64,000 bases of DNA from Peteryoungia desertarenae (lineage in GTDB: Bacteria > Pseudomonadota > Alphaproteobacteria > Rhizobiales > Rhizobiaceae): assembly GCF_005860795.2 (NCBI RefSeq), contig NZ_CP058350.1, positions 2,448,501 through 2,512,500 on the forward strand, in the 5' to 3' direction. This document shows positions 9,066 to 31,338 of the stretch, piece after piece. Below the pieces are notes generated by a model. It saw nothing but the letters and a program-made list of their open reading frames with translations, searched no databases and was not told where the DNA came from. Within the stretch, counting starts at the first letter, position 1. Each line of letters opens with the position of its first letter. Both the position numbers and the translations under genes were made by a program.

Positions 9066-9596
9066 ATGGCGGCACGTTGGTATATCGTCCACGCGTATTC
9101 AAATTTTGAGAAGAAGGTGGCTGAGTCCATCGAAGAGAAGGCCCGTCAGAAGGGTCTTGAGCATCTCTTCGAGAAGATCCTCGTTCCGACCGAGAAGGTG
9201 GTCGAGGTTCGTCGCGGTCGCAAGGTTGACAGCGAGCGCAAGTTTTTCCCCGGCTATGTGCTGGTGCGGGCGAACCTGACCGATGAGGCCTACCACCTGA
9301 TCAAGAATACCCCGAAGGTGACGGGATTCCTCGGTTCCGACAACAAGCCGGTTCCGATTCCAGATTTCGAGGCAGAGCGCATCCTGGGTCAGGTTCAGGA
9401 AGGCGTCGAGCGTCCGAAGTCTTCGGTGTCCTTCGAGATTGGCGAGCAGGTCCGCGTTTCCGACGGTCCCTTCGCCTCCTTCAACGGTGTCGTTCAGGAT
9501 GTCGATGAGGAGCGCTCGCGCCTCAAGGTTGAGGTGTCGATTTTTGGCCGTGCTACGCCGGTCGAACTTGAATACGGTCAGGTTGAAAAGGTCTGA
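9066..9596 (+). CDS. nusG: Transcription termination/antitermination factor NusG
   Basis: A 176-residue protein with an NGN domain at the N-terminus (RWYIVHAYSNFEKKVAESI, RKFFPGYVLV) that binds the RNA polymerase clamp. A KOW domain (VRVSDGPFASFNGVVQDVDEE) contacts Rho or ribosomal S10. Length and domain order are typical. The spacing to secE suggests one operon. Confidence 0.96.
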   Translation: MAARWYIVHAYSNFEKKVAESIEEKARQKGLEHLFEKILVPTEKVVEVRRGRKVDSERKFFPGYVLVRANLTDEAYHLIKNTPKVTGFLGSDNKPVPIPDFEAERILGQVQEGVERPKSSVSFEIGEQVRVSDGPFASFNGVVQDVDEERSRLKVEVSIFGRATPVELEYGQVEKV

Positions 9597-9627
9597 TCGA
9601 AACCGGAAAGCTAAGGTTTTCCGTTTC

Positions 9628-9674
9628 GCGTGGGAGGATGCTGCCCTTTAGCCGGGGCACCAGACGCACCACGC
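9628..9674 (+). promoter_or_regulatory. Candidate rplK-rplA leader structure (L1-type autoregulation)
   Basis: Between nusG and rplK, GCGTGG (9628-9633) pairs with CCACGC (9669-9674). An inner helix TGCCC/GGGCA (9642-9646, 9655-9659) lies inside, with an asymmetric purine-rich internal loop (GAGGATG). A bipartite stem with such a loop ahead of rplK resembles the L1 binding site known to autoregulate L11-L1 operons. The fold is visible; L1 binding is inferred. Confidence 0.45.
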
Positions 9675-9744
9675 AACCGCAGCCGCCGGTTGTGTCCGGC
9701 ATATCTGATCCGGGCAACCGGATTCTATGGAAAGGCAGAGAGTA

Positions 9745-10176
9745 ATGGCTAAGAAAGTTGCAGGCCAGCTCAAGCTCCAGGTCAAGGCAGGATCGGCAAA
9801 CCCGTCCCCGCCGATCGGCCCGGCACTTGGTCAGCGTGGCATTAACATCATGGAATTCTGCAAGGCGTTCAATGCCGCCACGCAGGAAATGGAAAAGGGT
9901 ATGCCGATCCCGGTCGTCATCACCTATTACCAGGACAAGTCCTTCACCTTCGCAATGAAGCAGCCGCCGGTCACTTACTGGCTGAAGAAGGAAGCAAAGA
10001 TTCAGTCCGGTTCCAAGACGCCTGGCAAGGGCGCCAAGGCTGGCACCATCACCAAGGCTCAGGTCCGTGCGATCGCAGAAGCCAAGATGAAGGATCTGAA
10101 CGCGGCTGACGTCGAAGGCGCAATGCTGATGGTTGAGGGCTCTGCCCGCTCCATGGGCCTGGAAGTGGTGGGTTGA
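9745..10176 (+). CDS. rplK: 50S ribosomal protein L11
   Basis: A 143-residue protein. The N-terminal domain ([20 protein letters not shown] and [11 protein letters not shown]) contacts the factor site, and the C-terminal domain binds the GTPase-associated 23S rRNA. The K/P-rich start is where PrmA trimethylates family members. The start is MAKKVAG at 9745, not the in-frame ATG at 9727. It is followed by rplA after 2 bp. Confidence 0.97.
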   Translation: MAKKVAGQLKLQVKAGSANPSPPIGPALGQRGINIMEFCKAFNAATQEMEKGMPIPVVITYYQDKSFTFAMKQPPVTYWLKKEAKIQSGSKTPGKGAKAGTITKAQVRAIAEAKMKDLNAADVEGAMLMVEGSARSMGLEVVG

Positions 10177-10178
10177 TC

Positions 10179-10874
10179 ATGGCCAAGGTAGCAAAGCGTA
10201 TTCAGAAAATCCGCGAAGGTGTTGACCCGACCAAGCTGGTCGCTCTCTCCGACGCAATCTCGATGGTCAAGGAACGCGCCACGGCGAAGTTCGATGAAAC
10301 GATCGAAATCGCCATGAATCTGGGCGTTGACCCGCGTCACGCAGACCAGATGGTCCGCGGCGTGGTCAACCTGCCGAATGGCACCGGTCGCGACGTTCGC
10401 GTTGCCGTTTTCGCACGCGGCCCGAAGGCTGATGAAGCCAAGGCCGCTGGTGCAGACATCGTCGGCGCCGAAGACCTGCTGGAAATCGTCCAGGGCGGCA
10501 AGATCGACTTCGATCGCTGCATTGCCACTCCGGACATGATGCCGCTCGTCGGTCGCCTCGGTAAGGTTCTCGGCCCGCGTGGCATGATGCCGAACCCGAA
10601 GGTCGGCACCGTCACCATGGACGTGGCCGGTGCGGTCAAGGCTTCCAAGGGTGGTGCAGTCGAGTTCCGCGTCGAGAAGGCTGGTATCATCCATGCCGGT
10701 ATCGGCAAGGCCTCTTTCGACGCCAAGGCGCTGGAAGAAAACATCAAGGCATTTGCCGACGCCGTCGTGAAGGCGAAGCCGGCTGGTGCCAAGGGCAATT
10801 ACGTCAAGCGGGTCGCGATCTCCTCGACCATGGGTCCGGGCGTAAAGATCGACCCGTCGACGGTCACCGCCTGA
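10179..10874 (+). CDS. rplA: 50S ribosomal protein L1
   Basis: A 231-residue L1-stalk protein. The signature [15 protein letters not shown] lies in domain II, and the N-terminus is rich in basic residues ([15 protein letters not shown]). L1 binds 23S helix 76-78 and, in studied bacteria, its own mRNA leader. The ATG at 10179 is chosen over the TTG two codons upstream. The gene ends a two-gene unit with rplK. Confidence 0.97.
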   Translation: MAKVAKRIQKIREGVDPTKLVALSDAISMVKERATAKFDETIEIAMNLGVDPRHADQMVRGVVNLPNGTGRDVRVAVFARGPKADEAKAAGADIVGAEDLLEIVQGGKIDFDRCIATPDMMPLVGRLGKVLGPRGMMPNPKVGTVTMDVAGAVKASKGGAVEFRVEKAGIIHAGIGKASFDAKALEENIKAFADAVVKAKPAGAKGNYVKRVAISSTMGPGVKIDPSTVTA

Positions 10875-11210
10875 TAACAGATTTGGTCGGAGCCACGCGC
10901 TCCGCCCGACCAAGTTTCCGGTCTTTCGGGGCCGGAAATGCCTGGTGTCAAAACCAGGCACTCCTGTCCGAGATTGTGGGCGGCCTTAGGGCCTTAATAT
11001 TCGCCTGCATGAGACGGGTAAGATCCGTTTTTAAACGTCTGATGACGTCTTGAAGTTCGGTTCGAGCCTTATTCGCCTTCTGTTCGGTCATCCGGGCAAA
11101 GGGGACAGGATCCTCAAGCGTCGCTTGGGATCTCGACATGGATCCCTTGAGGCAAAAGGCAAACCCGATGGAGCCCGCAGGATTGCGGTTCCATCTACTG
11201 GAGACAGACA
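10875..11210 (+). promoter_or_regulatory. rplJ leader region with three tandem hairpins
   Basis: The 336 bp between rplA and rplJ hold no gene. Three hairpins lie head to tail: a bulged TTGGTCG.../...CGACCAA stem (about 10883-10914), TTTCCGG/CCGGAAA (10915-10921, 10932-10938) and TGCCTGGT/ACCAGGCA (10939-10946, 10953-10960). None has a strong T-run. A long structured leader before rplJ is where L10(L12)4 represses its own operon in model bacteria. The remaining ~250 bp show no clear -35/-10 pair. Confidence 0.5.
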
Positions 11211-11729
11211 GTGGAAAGAGCGGAAAAACGCGAATTCGTCACAGAACTGAACGAAGTCTTCAAGGCTTCCGGTTCGGTTGTTGTGGCCCACTATGCTGGT
11301 GTCACGGTTGCGCAAATGAACGACTTTCGTTCGAAGATGCGCGCTGCTGGCGGCACCGTCAAAGTCGCGAAGAACCGTCTGGCCAAGATCGCTCTTCAGG
11401 GCACGGAAGCCGAAGGGATGTCCGATCTCTTCAAGGGCCAGACGCTGATTGCATACAGCGCCGACCCGATCACGGCTCCCAAGGTCGTCATGGATTTCGC
11501 CAAGACCAACGACAAGATCGTTGTTCTCGGTGGCGCCATGGGCTCGACCACGCTGAACGCAGAAGGTGTGAAGTCGCTTGCGACCCTGCCTTCGCTGGAC
11601 GAACTGCGTGCAAAGCTGCTGGGTATGATTCAGACCCCGGCAACCCGCATCGCAGGCGTCGTACAGGCACCGGCTTCGCAGCTGGCGCGCGTTTTCGCGG
11701 CCTACGCAAAGAAGGACGAAGCCGCGTAA
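11211..11729 (+). CDS. rplJ: 50S ribosomal protein L10
   Basis: A 172-residue stalk base protein that anchors L7/L12 dimers to 23S rRNA. Family features are the N-terminal [34 protein letters not shown] and an alanine-rich C-terminal helix ([16 protein letters not shown]) for L7/L12 binding. GTG start at 11211 with GGAG 8-10 bp upstream. It is followed by rplL after 68 bp. Confidence 0.96.
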   Translation: MERAEKREFVTELNEVFKASGSVVVAHYAGVTVAQMNDFRSKMRAAGGTVKVAKNRLAKIALQGTEAEGMSDLFKGQTLIAYSADPITAPKVVMDFAKTNDKIVVLGGAMGSTTLNAEGVKSLATLPSLDELRAKLLGMIQTPATRIAGVVQAPASQLARVFAAYAKKDEAA

Positions 11730-11797
11730 GGCGGTTTTTCGCTGTTCAAATCAAAACCAGTTCGTTTCGAACCGAACATCTATAAGGAACTAAGACA

Positions 11798-12175
<378 letters not shown>

Positions 12176-12236
12176 TATCGGAATGCGTGCAGGGGAGGGT
12201 CGCAAGATCCTCTCCTGTCGTTCGTTCCTTTGAAAT

Positions 12237-12274
12237 CATTACCCAAGAGCCGCAAAAACGGCTTTTGGGTAATG
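12237..12274 (+). promoter_or_regulatory. Long hairpin between rplL and rpoB (attenuator or RNase III site)
   Basis: A 16-bp stem (12237-12252 with 12259-12274, a single G-T pair, loop CAAAAA) lies in the 255-bp rplL-rpoB gap. It lacks a T-run, so it is not a full terminator. E. coli has a partial attenuator and an RNase III cleavage site at the same place, giving less rpoBC than rplJL mRNA. The same use here is inferred. Confidence 0.6.
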
Positions 12275-12430
12275 GGTTCTTCAAAAGGATGGTTCTGCAT
12301 CAGACCTCCGGCAATCCGGCCGGTGCTTTGATCGCCAGAACGAGATTGAACAATCCATTTTCCGATGGAACCGCCTGGCCAGCGGTCACCATCTGTCGCA
12401 GGCCCGGGTGCAAACTGACAAGGAGCTACG

Positions 12431-16570
<4,140 letters not shown>

Positions 16571-16582
16571 CAGGTTGACAAG

Positions 16583-16608
16583 GGCGTGCGGGTAAAAGCC
16601 CGCGCGCC
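16583..16608 (+). promoter_or_regulatory. GC-rich hairpin in the rpoB-rpoC spacer
   Basis: GGCGTGCGGG (16583-16592) pairs with CCCGCGCGCC (16599-16608) around a 6-nt loop, 12 bp after the rpoB stop. No T-run follows, so it is more likely a processing or mRNA-stability element than a terminator. Confidence 0.5.
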
Positions 16609-16763
16609 ATTCCCTCCATGGCCGGTGTCCGTCAGTTTCGGTCGGGGAGGGGAGTTTTGCCGCATTTCGCGGTTATTGTCATTTCAGGGCGTGGTCTGGC
16701 ATCCCGGGATTTTGCCGCGATCGCGACCCAATTGAGGGCATCTGCCCCATCAAGGAGACAGGC

Positions 16764-20975
<4,212 letters not shown>

Positions 20976-20998
20976 GGCTCGGTCGAAACAAGAAGAAA

Positions 20999-21027
20999 GC
21001 CGCCCGGAGCGATCCGGGCGGCTTTTT
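20999..21027 (+). terminator. Rho-independent terminator after rpoC
   Basis: A perfect 10-bp stem GCCGCCCGGA/TCCGGGCGGC with a GCGA tetraloop is followed by five T residues. It ends the rplKAJL-rpoBC transcription block. Confidence 0.95.
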
Positions 21028-21090
21028 GTATGAGCGCAGATAAGGTGTTAACGGGGCAGGAGGGGTCGGCCAAATCTTGCGTAGAGCGGC

Positions 21091-21384
21091 TCAGTTGAAG
21101 CGAATGATCGCCACTTCGCCCTCAAGTGCGCCCTGATAGGCCGAGGCATGCGGTTCTTCGTCGGGCGCACCGGTGATCATGCCGATCTGGTCCAGATCAG
21201 CCTCCAGGAAGCCTTCTTCAGACAGGGCATTCAAGGTCATCCGCACAGCCGTATCGTCATCGGGTGCCGTCAGCATGACATGCAGGTCGATCGGATCGCC
21301 ACCTTCCGTTTCATAGGCCTTGGCGATCACGATGAAGACCATGGGCTCGTCGCGTGCATTGTCGTTATCCGGGGTGGCAATCAT
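21091..21384 (-). CDS. Small conserved-looking hypothetical protein
   Basis: A 97-residue acidic protein on the strand opposite its neighbours, between the rpoC terminator and the str operon. It has no signal peptide or membrane segment. The pattern (MVFIVIAKAYETEGG, VMLTAPDDDTAVRMTLNALSEEGF, GEVAIIRF) suggests a small alpha/beta fold. Codon use matches the surrounding genes, which supports a real gene. I do not recognise the family and assign no function. Confidence 0.65.
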   Translation of the reverse strand: MIATPDNDNARDEPMVFIVIAKAYETEGGDPIDLHVMLTAPDDDTAVRMTLNALSEEGFLEADLDQIGMITGAPDEEPHASAYQGALEGEVAIIRFN

Positions 21385-21891
21385 GGCAGTTATCTTTCCA
21401 TTGGACTGTGGTGATTCCCCGAAACACGAATCGTGAGGCGAGGGGAGGCGGTCTTGACCCTCTCTAACGCTCTATTTAGACCATTGATGCAAAGCGCCAA
21501 GCCAATTCACGGCTTCACGAGACTTTTCCCGCATGCGTACAGGGCAAACGCCCGTGCCAACACGCCGTACGGCCATTAATTTCTGATTGAGACTTGACGG
21601 AATAGGGGGAAAACAGTAGTACCCCGCCCAACAGAGCCTATGTGAGGCCGGGTTTTTCGGGATGACTCGTCCTGGAGTTCGCCTCAAACAGGGTTCTTTA
21701 CGCACGTTGAAGACACGAATGCTGCACGCATGACACATCTCGGGTGTGTCCTCTGCCCTGTTGTGGTCCATCCGCGAAAACGGGTCGGGCCACCTTTTGT
21801 GCATGACGGAAACTGTGCGGCCGCCGCCGGAAACGGCAAAACCGGAGCCTGTCACAGGTTCTAGAGACAAGAATTTGCAAGGGATGGGTAT
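21385..21891 (+). promoter_or_regulatory. 507-bp str-operon upstream region with candidate promoter
   Basis: There is no credible gene here; long minus-strand readings are antisense shadow. A candidate sigma-70 promoter is TTGACG (21594-21599), 17 bp, TAGTAC (21617-21622), which would give a leader of about 270 nt before rpsL. The left ~200 bp hold the promoter of the divergent hypothetical gene. Long leaders before rpsL can hold S7-type regulation, but I see no convincing binding structure. Confidence 0.45.
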
Positions 21892-22263
21892 ATGCCTACC
21901 GTAAACCAGCTGATCCGCAAGCCGCGTCAGGCACAGGTAAAGCGCAATAAGGTTCCTGCGCTGCAGGAAAATCCGCAGAAGCGTGGCGTTTGCACCCGCG
22001 TTTACACCACGACCCCGAAGAAGCCGAACTCGGCTCTGCGTAAGGTCGCCAAGATCCGCCTGACGAATGGCTTCGAAGTAATCGGCTATATCCCGGGCGA
22101 AGGTCACAACCTGCAGGAACACTCCGTCGTCATGATCCGTGGCGGCCGCGTGAAGGACTTGCCGGGTGTTCGTTACCACATCATCCGCGGCGTTCTCGAC
22201 ACCCAGGGCGTCAAGAACCGCAAGCAGCGCCGTTCGAAGTACGGTGCAAAGCGTCCGAAGTAA
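21892..22263 (+). CDS. rpsL: 30S ribosomal protein S12
   Basis: A 123-residue decoding-centre protein. The streptomycin-determining segment [12 protein letters not shown] (K43) and [10 protein letters not shown] (K88) are wild type, so this copy predicts streptomycin sensitivity. D89 is the residue methylthiolated by RimO in studied bacteria. First gene of the str operon. Confidence 0.98.
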
Positions 22264-22329
22264 TTCGGTCTATTGAGTTTACAGGCGCTGCGCGAGGTTC
22301 TCCGCGTGATAAAGCGTCCCAACCGTTGA

Positions 22330-22812
<483 letters not shown>

Positions 22813-22846
22813 TCTGAACCGATCGAATATTGAAAGGCAGTCCGTT

Positions 22847-24946
<2,100 letters not shown>

Positions 24947-25018
24947 CCGGAATAGTCTCGACGTCCAAATTAGAAATTGAATTTCCCCTTGAAGGGGACA
25001 AAAAACGGAGAGCCGAAA

Positions 25019-26194
<1,176 letters not shown>

Positions 26195-26203
26195 TCGGTT
26201 TGT

Positions 26204-26246
26204 GAGCAGCCCCGACCCCTGGTTTGGGGCTGCTCTTGTCTTTTGT
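26204..26246 (+). terminator. Terminator after tufB
   Basis: GAGCAGCCCC (26204-26213) pairs with GGGGCTGCTC (26226-26235) around a 12-nt loop, followed by a T-rich tract (TTGTCTTTTG). It should end most str-operon transcripts and separate them from S10. Confidence 0.8.
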
Positions 26247-26312
26247 CTGTCGCCCGGCGCAAGCCTGTCGTGCAGACAGCGCATGTGTCGTCACTTCGTC
26301 ACGTTGGACGGA

Positions 26313-26341
26313 TTGACGAAAGGCCGTTTGCGGTGTATGTC
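26313..26341 (+). promoter_or_regulatory. Candidate S10-operon promoter
   Basis: TTGACG (26313-26318), a 17-bp spacer and TATGTC (26336-26341) lie 229 bp upstream of rpsJ, in the 375-bp tufB-rpsJ gap that holds no gene. The position downstream of the tufB terminator fits a separate S10 promoter. Confidence 0.55.
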
Positions 26342-26456
26342 GCCGCCCACGATCAGAATCGCGCGGTGATTTGCGCCGCCAGTTCTCAGCGCTGCAGTTT
26401 TCAAGGCCTGGTGACGGGTCGAGTTCGGCAGGGCTCCTCATGAATAGATAGAGTGA

Positions 26457-26480
26457 CAGGGGCACCCTGCGGTGTCCCTG
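26457..26480 (+). promoter_or_regulatory. Hairpin in the S10 leader (attenuator-like)
   Basis: CAGGGGCACC (26457-26466) pairs with GGTGTCCCTG (26471-26480, one G-T pair) around a CTGC loop; TGATTTTTG follows. It stands 90 bp before rpsJ. A leader hairpin followed by T's is the layout of the L4-controlled S10 attenuator in E. coli. L4 involvement here is only inferred. Confidence 0.5.
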
Positions 26481-26569
26481 TGATTTTTGAAAATTAGGGG
26501 CCGGCCAGTCATGGTAATTCACTGTCTCTGCGTATGCGGGACGCAAGAAAAGAAACAAGGACAAGTCGA

Positions 26570-26878
26570 ATGAACGGCCAGAATATCCGCATCCGCCTCA
26601 AGGCGTTTGATCACCGGGTTCTCGATGCCTCTACGCGGGAGATCGTCTCGACCGCAAAGCGCACCGGTGCAAGCGTTCGCGGCCCGGTACCGCTCCCGAC
26701 ACGCATTGAAAAATTTACTGTTAACCGTTCGCCGCACGTCGACAAGAAGAGCCGCGAACAGTTCGAGATGCGCACGCATAAGCGCCTGCTTGACATCGTT
26801 GACCCCACTCCGCAGACCGTCGACGCGCTGATGAAGCTCGATCTGGCTGCCGGCGTTGACGTCGAGATCAAGCTCTAA
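26570..26878 (+). CDS. rpsJ: 30S ribosomal protein S10
   Basis: A 102-residue protein of the 30S head, which also acts as NusE in antitermination complexes. Signature motifs are [17 protein letters not shown] and [20 protein letters not shown]. The ATG at 26570 gives the family N-terminus [10 protein letters not shown]; the upstream in-frame ATG at 26534 is leader. First gene of the S10 cluster. Confidence 0.97.
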   Translation: MNGQNIRIRLKAFDHRVLDASTREIVSTAKRTGASVRGPVPLPTRIEKFTVNRSPHVDKKSREQFEMRTHKRLLDIVDPTPQTVDALMKLDLAAGVDVEIKL

Positions 26879-27051
26879 GAAGGAATTCCGGCGAGAGCCG
26901 AAATAACAAGGAAGGTACGTGGCAAGACCTGCCAACGACTTCTCGAAACGGGAAACCCGAAGGTTCGGAAGGGCCGGAGTGGAATCCTTAAACAAAGAGG
27001 AAAGGCCTGGACGGTTTCGTCAAGGCCGCGACTCTCAAGAGGAATGAACCA

Positions 27052-27690
27052 ATGCGTTCAGGTGTGATTGCACAGAAAGTGGGAATGACCCGCGTCTACA
27101 ACGACGCCGGTGAACATGTCCCGGTAACGGTTTTGCGCATGGACAGCTGCCAGGTGGTGGCCCATCGCACAGTCGAAAAGAACGGCTATACGGCCGTGCA
27201 GCTTGGCGCAGGCCAGGCCAAGGTAAAGAACACGTCCAAGGCCATGCGTGGCAACTTCGCTGCAGCAAGCGTTGAGCCGAAGGCCAAGCTCGTCGAGTTC
27301 CGCGTATCGGAAGACAACATGATCGACGTTGGCGCTCAGCTGACGGCGAGCCATTTTTCGGCCGGCCAGCTCGTTGACGTAACTGGCACGACCATCGGTA
27401 AGGGCTTTGCCGGTGCCATGAAGCGTCACAACTTCGGCGGTCTGCGTGCGACGCACGGTGTGTCCGTCTCCCACCGTTCGCACGGTTCGACGGGTTCCAA
27501 CCAGGACCCGGGTCGCGTGTGGAAGGGCAAGCGCATGGCTGGTCACATGGGCCAGACGCGCGTCACCACCCAGAACCTTGAAGTCGTTTCGACCGATGAA
27601 GATCGCGGTCTTATCCTTGTGAAGGGCGCCGTTCCCGGTTCCAAGGGTTCCTGGATCATCGTCCGCGACGCCGTGAAGTCGGCGAAGTAA
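27052..27690 (+). CDS. rplC: 50S ribosomal protein L3
   Basis: A 212-residue primary 23S-binding protein. It begins [16 protein letters not shown], and the extended loop [20 protein letters not shown] reaches the peptidyl-transferase centre. The Gln in that loop is the PrmB methylation site of the family. The 173-bp gap from rpsJ is larger than in E. coli; RBS AGAGGAA precedes the ATG. Confidence 0.97.
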   Translation: MRSGVIAQKVGMTRVYNDAGEHVPVTVLRMDSCQVVAHRTVEKNGYTAVQLGAGQAKVKNTSKAMRGNFAAASVEPKAKLVEFRVSEDNMIDVGAQLTASHFSAGQLVDVTGTTIGKGFAGAMKRHNFGGLRATHGVSVSHRSHGSTGSNQDPGRVWKGKRMAGHMGQTRVTTQNLEVVSTDEDRGLILVKGAVPGSKGSWIIVRDAVKSAK

Positions 27691-27703
27691 GGGAGCCAAG
27701 AAC

Positions 27704-28324
27704 ATGGAATTGAACGTCAAGACCCTCGAGGGCAAGGACGCCGGCAAGGTTTCCCTCTCTGACGAAATCTTCGGCCTTGATCCGCGCGAAGACATTCTGG
27801 CCCGTATGGTTCGTTGGCAGCTTGCCAACAAGCGTCAGGGCACGCACAAGACTAAGACCCGTGCGGAAGTTTCTCGCACTGGCGCCAAGATGTACAAGCA
27901 AAAGGGCACCGGTCGTGCTCGTCACCATTCGGCCCGCGCTCCGCAGTTCCGCGGCGGTGGTAAGGCTCATGGCCCGGTTGTTCGCAGCCACGCCCATGAC
28001 CTGCCGAAGAAGGTTCGTGCCCTGGCTCTGCGTCACGCCCTGTCGGCAAAGGCCAAGGCGGAACAGCTGATCATCGTCGACCAGTTCGTCGCAGCCGATG
28101 CAAAGACCAAGCTGCTGGTTGGCTCTTTCGAAGCCCTCGGCCTCAACAACGCACTGCTGATCGGCGGCGCTGAGCTGGATAGCAATTTCAAGCTCGCTGC
28201 CTCGAACATCCCGAACATCGATGTTCTCCCGATCCAGGGAATCAACGTTTACGACATTCTGCGTCGTGGCAAGCTCGTGCTTACCAAGGCTGCGGTTGAA
28301 GCTCTGGAGGAGCGGTTCAAATGA
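27704..28324 (+). CDS. rplD: 50S ribosomal protein L4
   Basis: A 206-residue protein whose central basic loop ([35 protein letters not shown]) lines the exit tunnel and contains the macrolide-contact segment. In E. coli L4 also represses its own S10 operon. Its end overlaps the rplW start by 4 bp (ATGA), suggesting translational coupling. Confidence 0.97.
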   Translation: MELNVKTLEGKDAGKVSLSDEIFGLDPREDILARMVRWQLANKRQGTHKTKTRAEVSRTGAKMYKQKGTGRARHHSARAPQFRGGGKAHGPVVRSHAHDLPKKVRALALRHALSAKAKAEQLIIVDQFVAADAKTKLLVGSFEALGLNNALLIGGAELDSNFKLAASNIPNIDVLPIQGINVYDILRRGKLVLTKAAVEALEERFK

Positions 28325-28614
28325 CGGATCTTCGCCACTACGATGTGATCGTATCTCCGTCGATCACGGAAAAGTCGACCATGGTATCGGAACAGAACCA
28401 GGTTGTCTTCAACGTCGCCAAGGACGCTTCCAAGCCTGAGATCAAGGCTGCAGTCGAAGCTCTCTTCGGCGTCAAGGTTACCGCCGTCAACACGCTCGTC
28501 CGCAAGGGCAAGACCAAGCGTTTCCGCGGCTTCATCGGCAAGCAGAGGGACGTCAAGAAGGCGGTCGTCACGCTCGCCGAAGGTCAGTCCATCGACATGT
28601 CGACGGGCGTCTGA
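28321..28614 (+). CDS. rplW: 50S ribosomal protein L23
   Basis: A 97-residue exit-tunnel protein ([40 protein letters not shown]). It forms the docking site for trigger factor and SRP at the tunnel exit. The start overlaps the rplD stop; rplB follows after 17 bp. Confidence 0.96.
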   Translation: MTDLRHYDVIVSPSITEKSTMVSEQNQVVFNVAKDASKPEIKAAVEALFGVKVTAVNTLVRKGKTKRFRGFIGKQRDVKKAVVTLAEGQSIDMSTGV

Positions 28615-28631
28615 GGTAGGGAAGAAAAACA

Positions 28632-29468
28632 ATGGCATTGAAAAGCTACAATCCAACGACCCCGAGCCAGCGTCAGCTCGTCATCGTTGACCGTTCGGGC
28701 CTGTGGAAGGGCAAGCCGGTCAAGTCGCTGACGGAAGGTCTGTCCAAGAGCGGCGGTCGTAACAACCTCGGCCGCATTACCGCTCGCTTCATCGGTGGCG
28801 GTCACAAGCGCACCTATCGTCTCGTTGACTTCAAGCGTCGCAAGTTCGACGTCGAAGGCACTGTCGAGCGTCTGGAATATGACCCGAACCGCACGGCGTT
28901 CATCGCTCTCGTCACCTATGCGGACGGCGAGCAGGCCTACATCTTGGCACCGCAGCGTCTAGCCGCCGGTGACAAGGTTATCGCTTCGGACAAGGCCGTC
29001 GACGTAAAGCCCGGCAACGCGATGCCGCTGCAGTACATCCCGGTTGGCTCCATCGTCCACAATGTGGAAATGAAGCCCGGCAAGGGTGGCCAGATCGCCC
29101 GTTCGGCTGGCACCTATGTTCAGCTGGTTGGTCGTGATGCAGGCATGGCGATCCTTCGCCTCAACTCGGGCGAACAGCGCCTCGTTCCTGGCTCCTGCCT
29201 TGCAACGGTTGGCGCCGTATCGAACCCGGACCACGGCAACATCAACGACGGCAAGGCTGGTCGTACCCGCTGGCGTGGCAAGACCCCGCATAACCGCGGT
29301 GTTGTCATGAACCCGGTCGATCACCCGCACGGTGGTGGTGAAGGCCGCACCTCTGGTGGTCGTCACCCGGTTTCGCCTTGGGGCAAGCCGACCAAGGGCA
29401 AGCGCACCCGCTCGAACAAGTCGACCGACAAGTTCATCATGCGTTCTCGCCACCAGAAGAAGAAGTAA
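28632..29468 (+). CDS. rplB: 50S ribosomal protein L2
   Basis: A 278-residue protein near the peptidyl-transferase centre. It has an OB-like fold ([28 protein letters not shown]) and an SH3-like domain. The family signature [20 protein letters not shown] carries the essential His. A basic tail ends the chain (RSRHQKKK). Confidence 0.98.
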   Translation: MALKSYNPTTPSQRQLVIVDRSGLWKGKPVKSLTEGLSKSGGRNNLGRITARFIGGGHKRTYRLVDFKRRKFDVEGTVERLEYDPNRTAFIALVTYADGEQAYILAPQRLAAGDKVIASDKAVDVKPGNAMPLQYIPVGSIVHNVEMKPGKGGQIARSAGTYVQLVGRDAGMAILRLNSGEQRLVPGSCLATVGAVSNPDHGNINDGKAGRTRWRGKTPHNRGVVMNPVDHPHGGGEGRTSGGRHPVSPWGKPTKGKRTRSNKSTDKFIMRSRHQKKK

Positions 29469-29483
29469 GAGAGGTAGTCAGTA

Positions 29484-29762
29484 ATGGCTCGTTCAGTATG
29501 GAAAGGCCCGTTCGTTGACGGCTATCTTCTCAAGAAGGCTGAGAAGGTTCGCGAAGGCGGTCGTAATGAAGTGATCAAGATGTGGAGCCGTCGTTCCACG
29601 ATCCTGCCGCAGTTCGTCGGACTGACGTTCGGCGTCTACAACGGCTCAAAGCATGTGCCCGTCTCTGTCAACGAAGACATGGTCGGCCACAAGTTCGGTG
29701 AATTCGCTCCGACCCGGACCTATTACGGTCATGGTGCGGACAAGAAGGCGAAGAGGAAGTAA
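29484..29762 (+). CDS. rpsS: 30S ribosomal protein S19
   Basis: A 92-residue protein of the 30S head that contacts the A-site finger and S13 ([40 protein letters not shown]). Only 2 bp separate it from rplV. Confidence 0.97.
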   Translation: MARSVWKGPFVDGYLLKKAEKVREGGRNEVIKMWSRRSTILPQFVGLTFGVYNGSKHVPVSVNEDMVGHKFGEFAPTRTYYGHGADKKAKRK

Positions 29763-29764
29763 CA

Positions 29765-30154
29765 ATGGGTAAGGCTAAAGCCGAACGTCGGCTGAAGGAT
29801 AACGAGGCGCAGGCCGTTGCGCGTACGCTCCGCGTCAGCCCCCAGAAGCTCAACCTGGTTGCTGCGCTCATCCGTGGCAAGAAGGTTGACCGCGCTCTCG
29901 CCGAGTTGGAATTCTCCCGCAAGCGCATTGCCGGCCAGGTCAGAAAGACCCTGGAGTCGGCCATTGCAAACGCCGAGAACAACCACGACCTCGACGTCGA
30001 CCAGCTGGTTGTCGCTGAGGCCTATGTCGGCAAGTCGATCGTCATGAAGCGTTTCCACGCTCGTGGCCGCGGCCGCGCATCGCGCATCGAAAAGCCGTTC
30101 GCGCACCTCACCATCGTGGTGCGTGAAGTCGAAGCCAAAGGGGAGGCCGCATAA
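29765..30154 (+). CDS. rplV: 50S ribosomal protein L22
   Basis: A 129-residue exit-tunnel protein. The long beta-hairpin tip that forms the constriction with L4 corresponds to [20 protein letters not shown]. The segment [19 protein letters not shown] is the conserved core. The stop codon overlaps the rpsC start by one base (TAATG). Confidence 0.97.
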   Translation: MGKAKAERRLKDNEAQAVARTLRVSPQKLNLVAALIRGKKVDRALAELEFSRKRIAGQVRKTLESAIANAENNHDLDVDQLVVAEAYVGKSIVMKRFHARGRGRASRIEKPFAHLTIVVREVEAKGEAA

Positions 30155-30876
30155 TGGGTCAGAAAATTAATCCGATCGGTTTCCGCCTGGGCATCAACCG
30201 CACCTGGGACAGCCGTTGGTTCGCCGACAATGCCGAATACGGCAAGCTTCTGCACGAGGATCTCAAGATCCGCGCTTACCTCATGGAAGAGCTGAAGCAG
30301 GCTGGTATTGCCAAGGTCGTCATCGAGCGTCCGCACAAGAAGTGCCGTGTCACGATCCACTCGGCTCGTCCGGGTCTGATCATCGGCAAGAAGGGTGCAG
30401 ACATCGAAAAGCTTCGCAAGAAGCTCTCCGAAATGACCAACTCCGAAACGCATCTCAACATTGTTGAAGTGCGCAAGCCGGAAATCGACGCGACGCTCGT
30501 TGCCCAGTCGATCACCCAGCAGCTGGAGCGTCGTATCGCATTCCGTCGCGCTATGAAGCGCGCCGTTCAGTCGGCCATGCGTCTGGGTGCCGAAGGCATC
30601 AAGATCACATGCGCCGGTCGTCTCGGCGGAGCGGAAATCGCGCGTACCGAATGGTACCGTGAAGGCCGCGTGCCGCTTCACACCCTGCGTGCAGACATCG
30701 ACTACGGCACAGCCGAAGCCGAAACCGCCTACGGCATCTGCGGCGTCAAGGTCTGGATCTTCAAGGGCGAAATCCTTGAGCATGATCCGATGGCTTCTGA
30801 ACGTCGCGCCATGGAAGGCGATGCGCAGGGTCCGGCAAGCCGTGAACGTGGCGACCGTCGCCGCGAGAACGCTTGA
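30154..30876 (+). CDS. rpsC: 30S ribosomal protein S3
   Basis: A 240-residue protein at the mRNA entry channel. It contains a KH domain with the [14 protein letters not shown] motif, then the C-terminal domain ([31 protein letters not shown]). It begins with the family [14 protein letters not shown]. Confidence 0.97.
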   Translation: MGQKINPIGFRLGINRTWDSRWFADNAEYGKLLHEDLKIRAYLMEELKQAGIAKVVIERPHKKCRVTIHSARPGLIIGKKGADIEKLRKKLSEMTNSETHLNIVEVRKPEIDATLVAQSITQQLERRIAFRRAMKRAVQSAMRLGAEGIKITCAGRLGGAEIARTEWYREGRVPLHTLRADIDYGTAEAETAYGICGVKVWIFKGEILEHDPMASERRAMEGDAQGPASRERGDRRRENA

Positions 30877-30913
30877 TTAGCGCTGGCGAAAGATAAGTTC
30901 GGAGAATAAGAAA

Positions 30914-31327
30914 ATGTTGCAGCCAAAGCGTACTAAGTACCGCAAGCAGTTCAAGGGCCGCATCAAGGGCGTGGCCAAGGGCGGTTTCGACCTGGCATTT
31001 GGCGAGTTCGGTCTTAAGGCTCTCGAGCCTAACCGCGTCAACGCGCGTGAGATCGAAGCTGCTCGTCGTGCAATCACCCGCTACATGAAGCGTGCGGGCC
31101 GTGTCTGGATCCGGGTATTCCCCGATGTTCCGGTCACTGCCAAGCCGACCGAAGTGCGTATGGGTAAGGGTAAGGGTTCGGTTGAATACTGGGCCTGCAA
31201 GGTCAAGCCCGGCCGCATGATGTTCGAGATTGACGGTGTATCTGAGGAAATTGCGCGCGAAGCGCTCCGCCTCGGTTCCGCCAAGCTCTCGGTCAAGACG
31301 CGCTTCGTACAGCGCATTGCAGAGTAA
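30914..31327 (+). CDS. rplP: 50S ribosomal protein L16
   Basis: A 137-residue protein beside the A-site tRNA elbow ([59 protein letters not shown]). In other bacteria an Arg in the PVTAKP region is hydroxylated by RoxA/YcfD. Confidence 0.97.
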   Translation: MLQPKRTKYRKQFKGRIKGVAKGGFDLAFGEFGLKALEPNRVNAREIEAARRAITRYMKRAGRVWIRVFPDVPVTAKPTEVRMGKGKGSVEYWACKVKPGRMMFEIDGVSEEIAREALRLGSAKLSVKTRFVQRIAE

Positions 31328-31338
31328 GGATCAAGCCC

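Noticed and set aside
21472-22179. 235-codon minus-strand frame upstream of and over rpsL
   Set aside because: It covers the rpsL coding sequence in antisense, has no recognisable domain and no ribosome-binding site.
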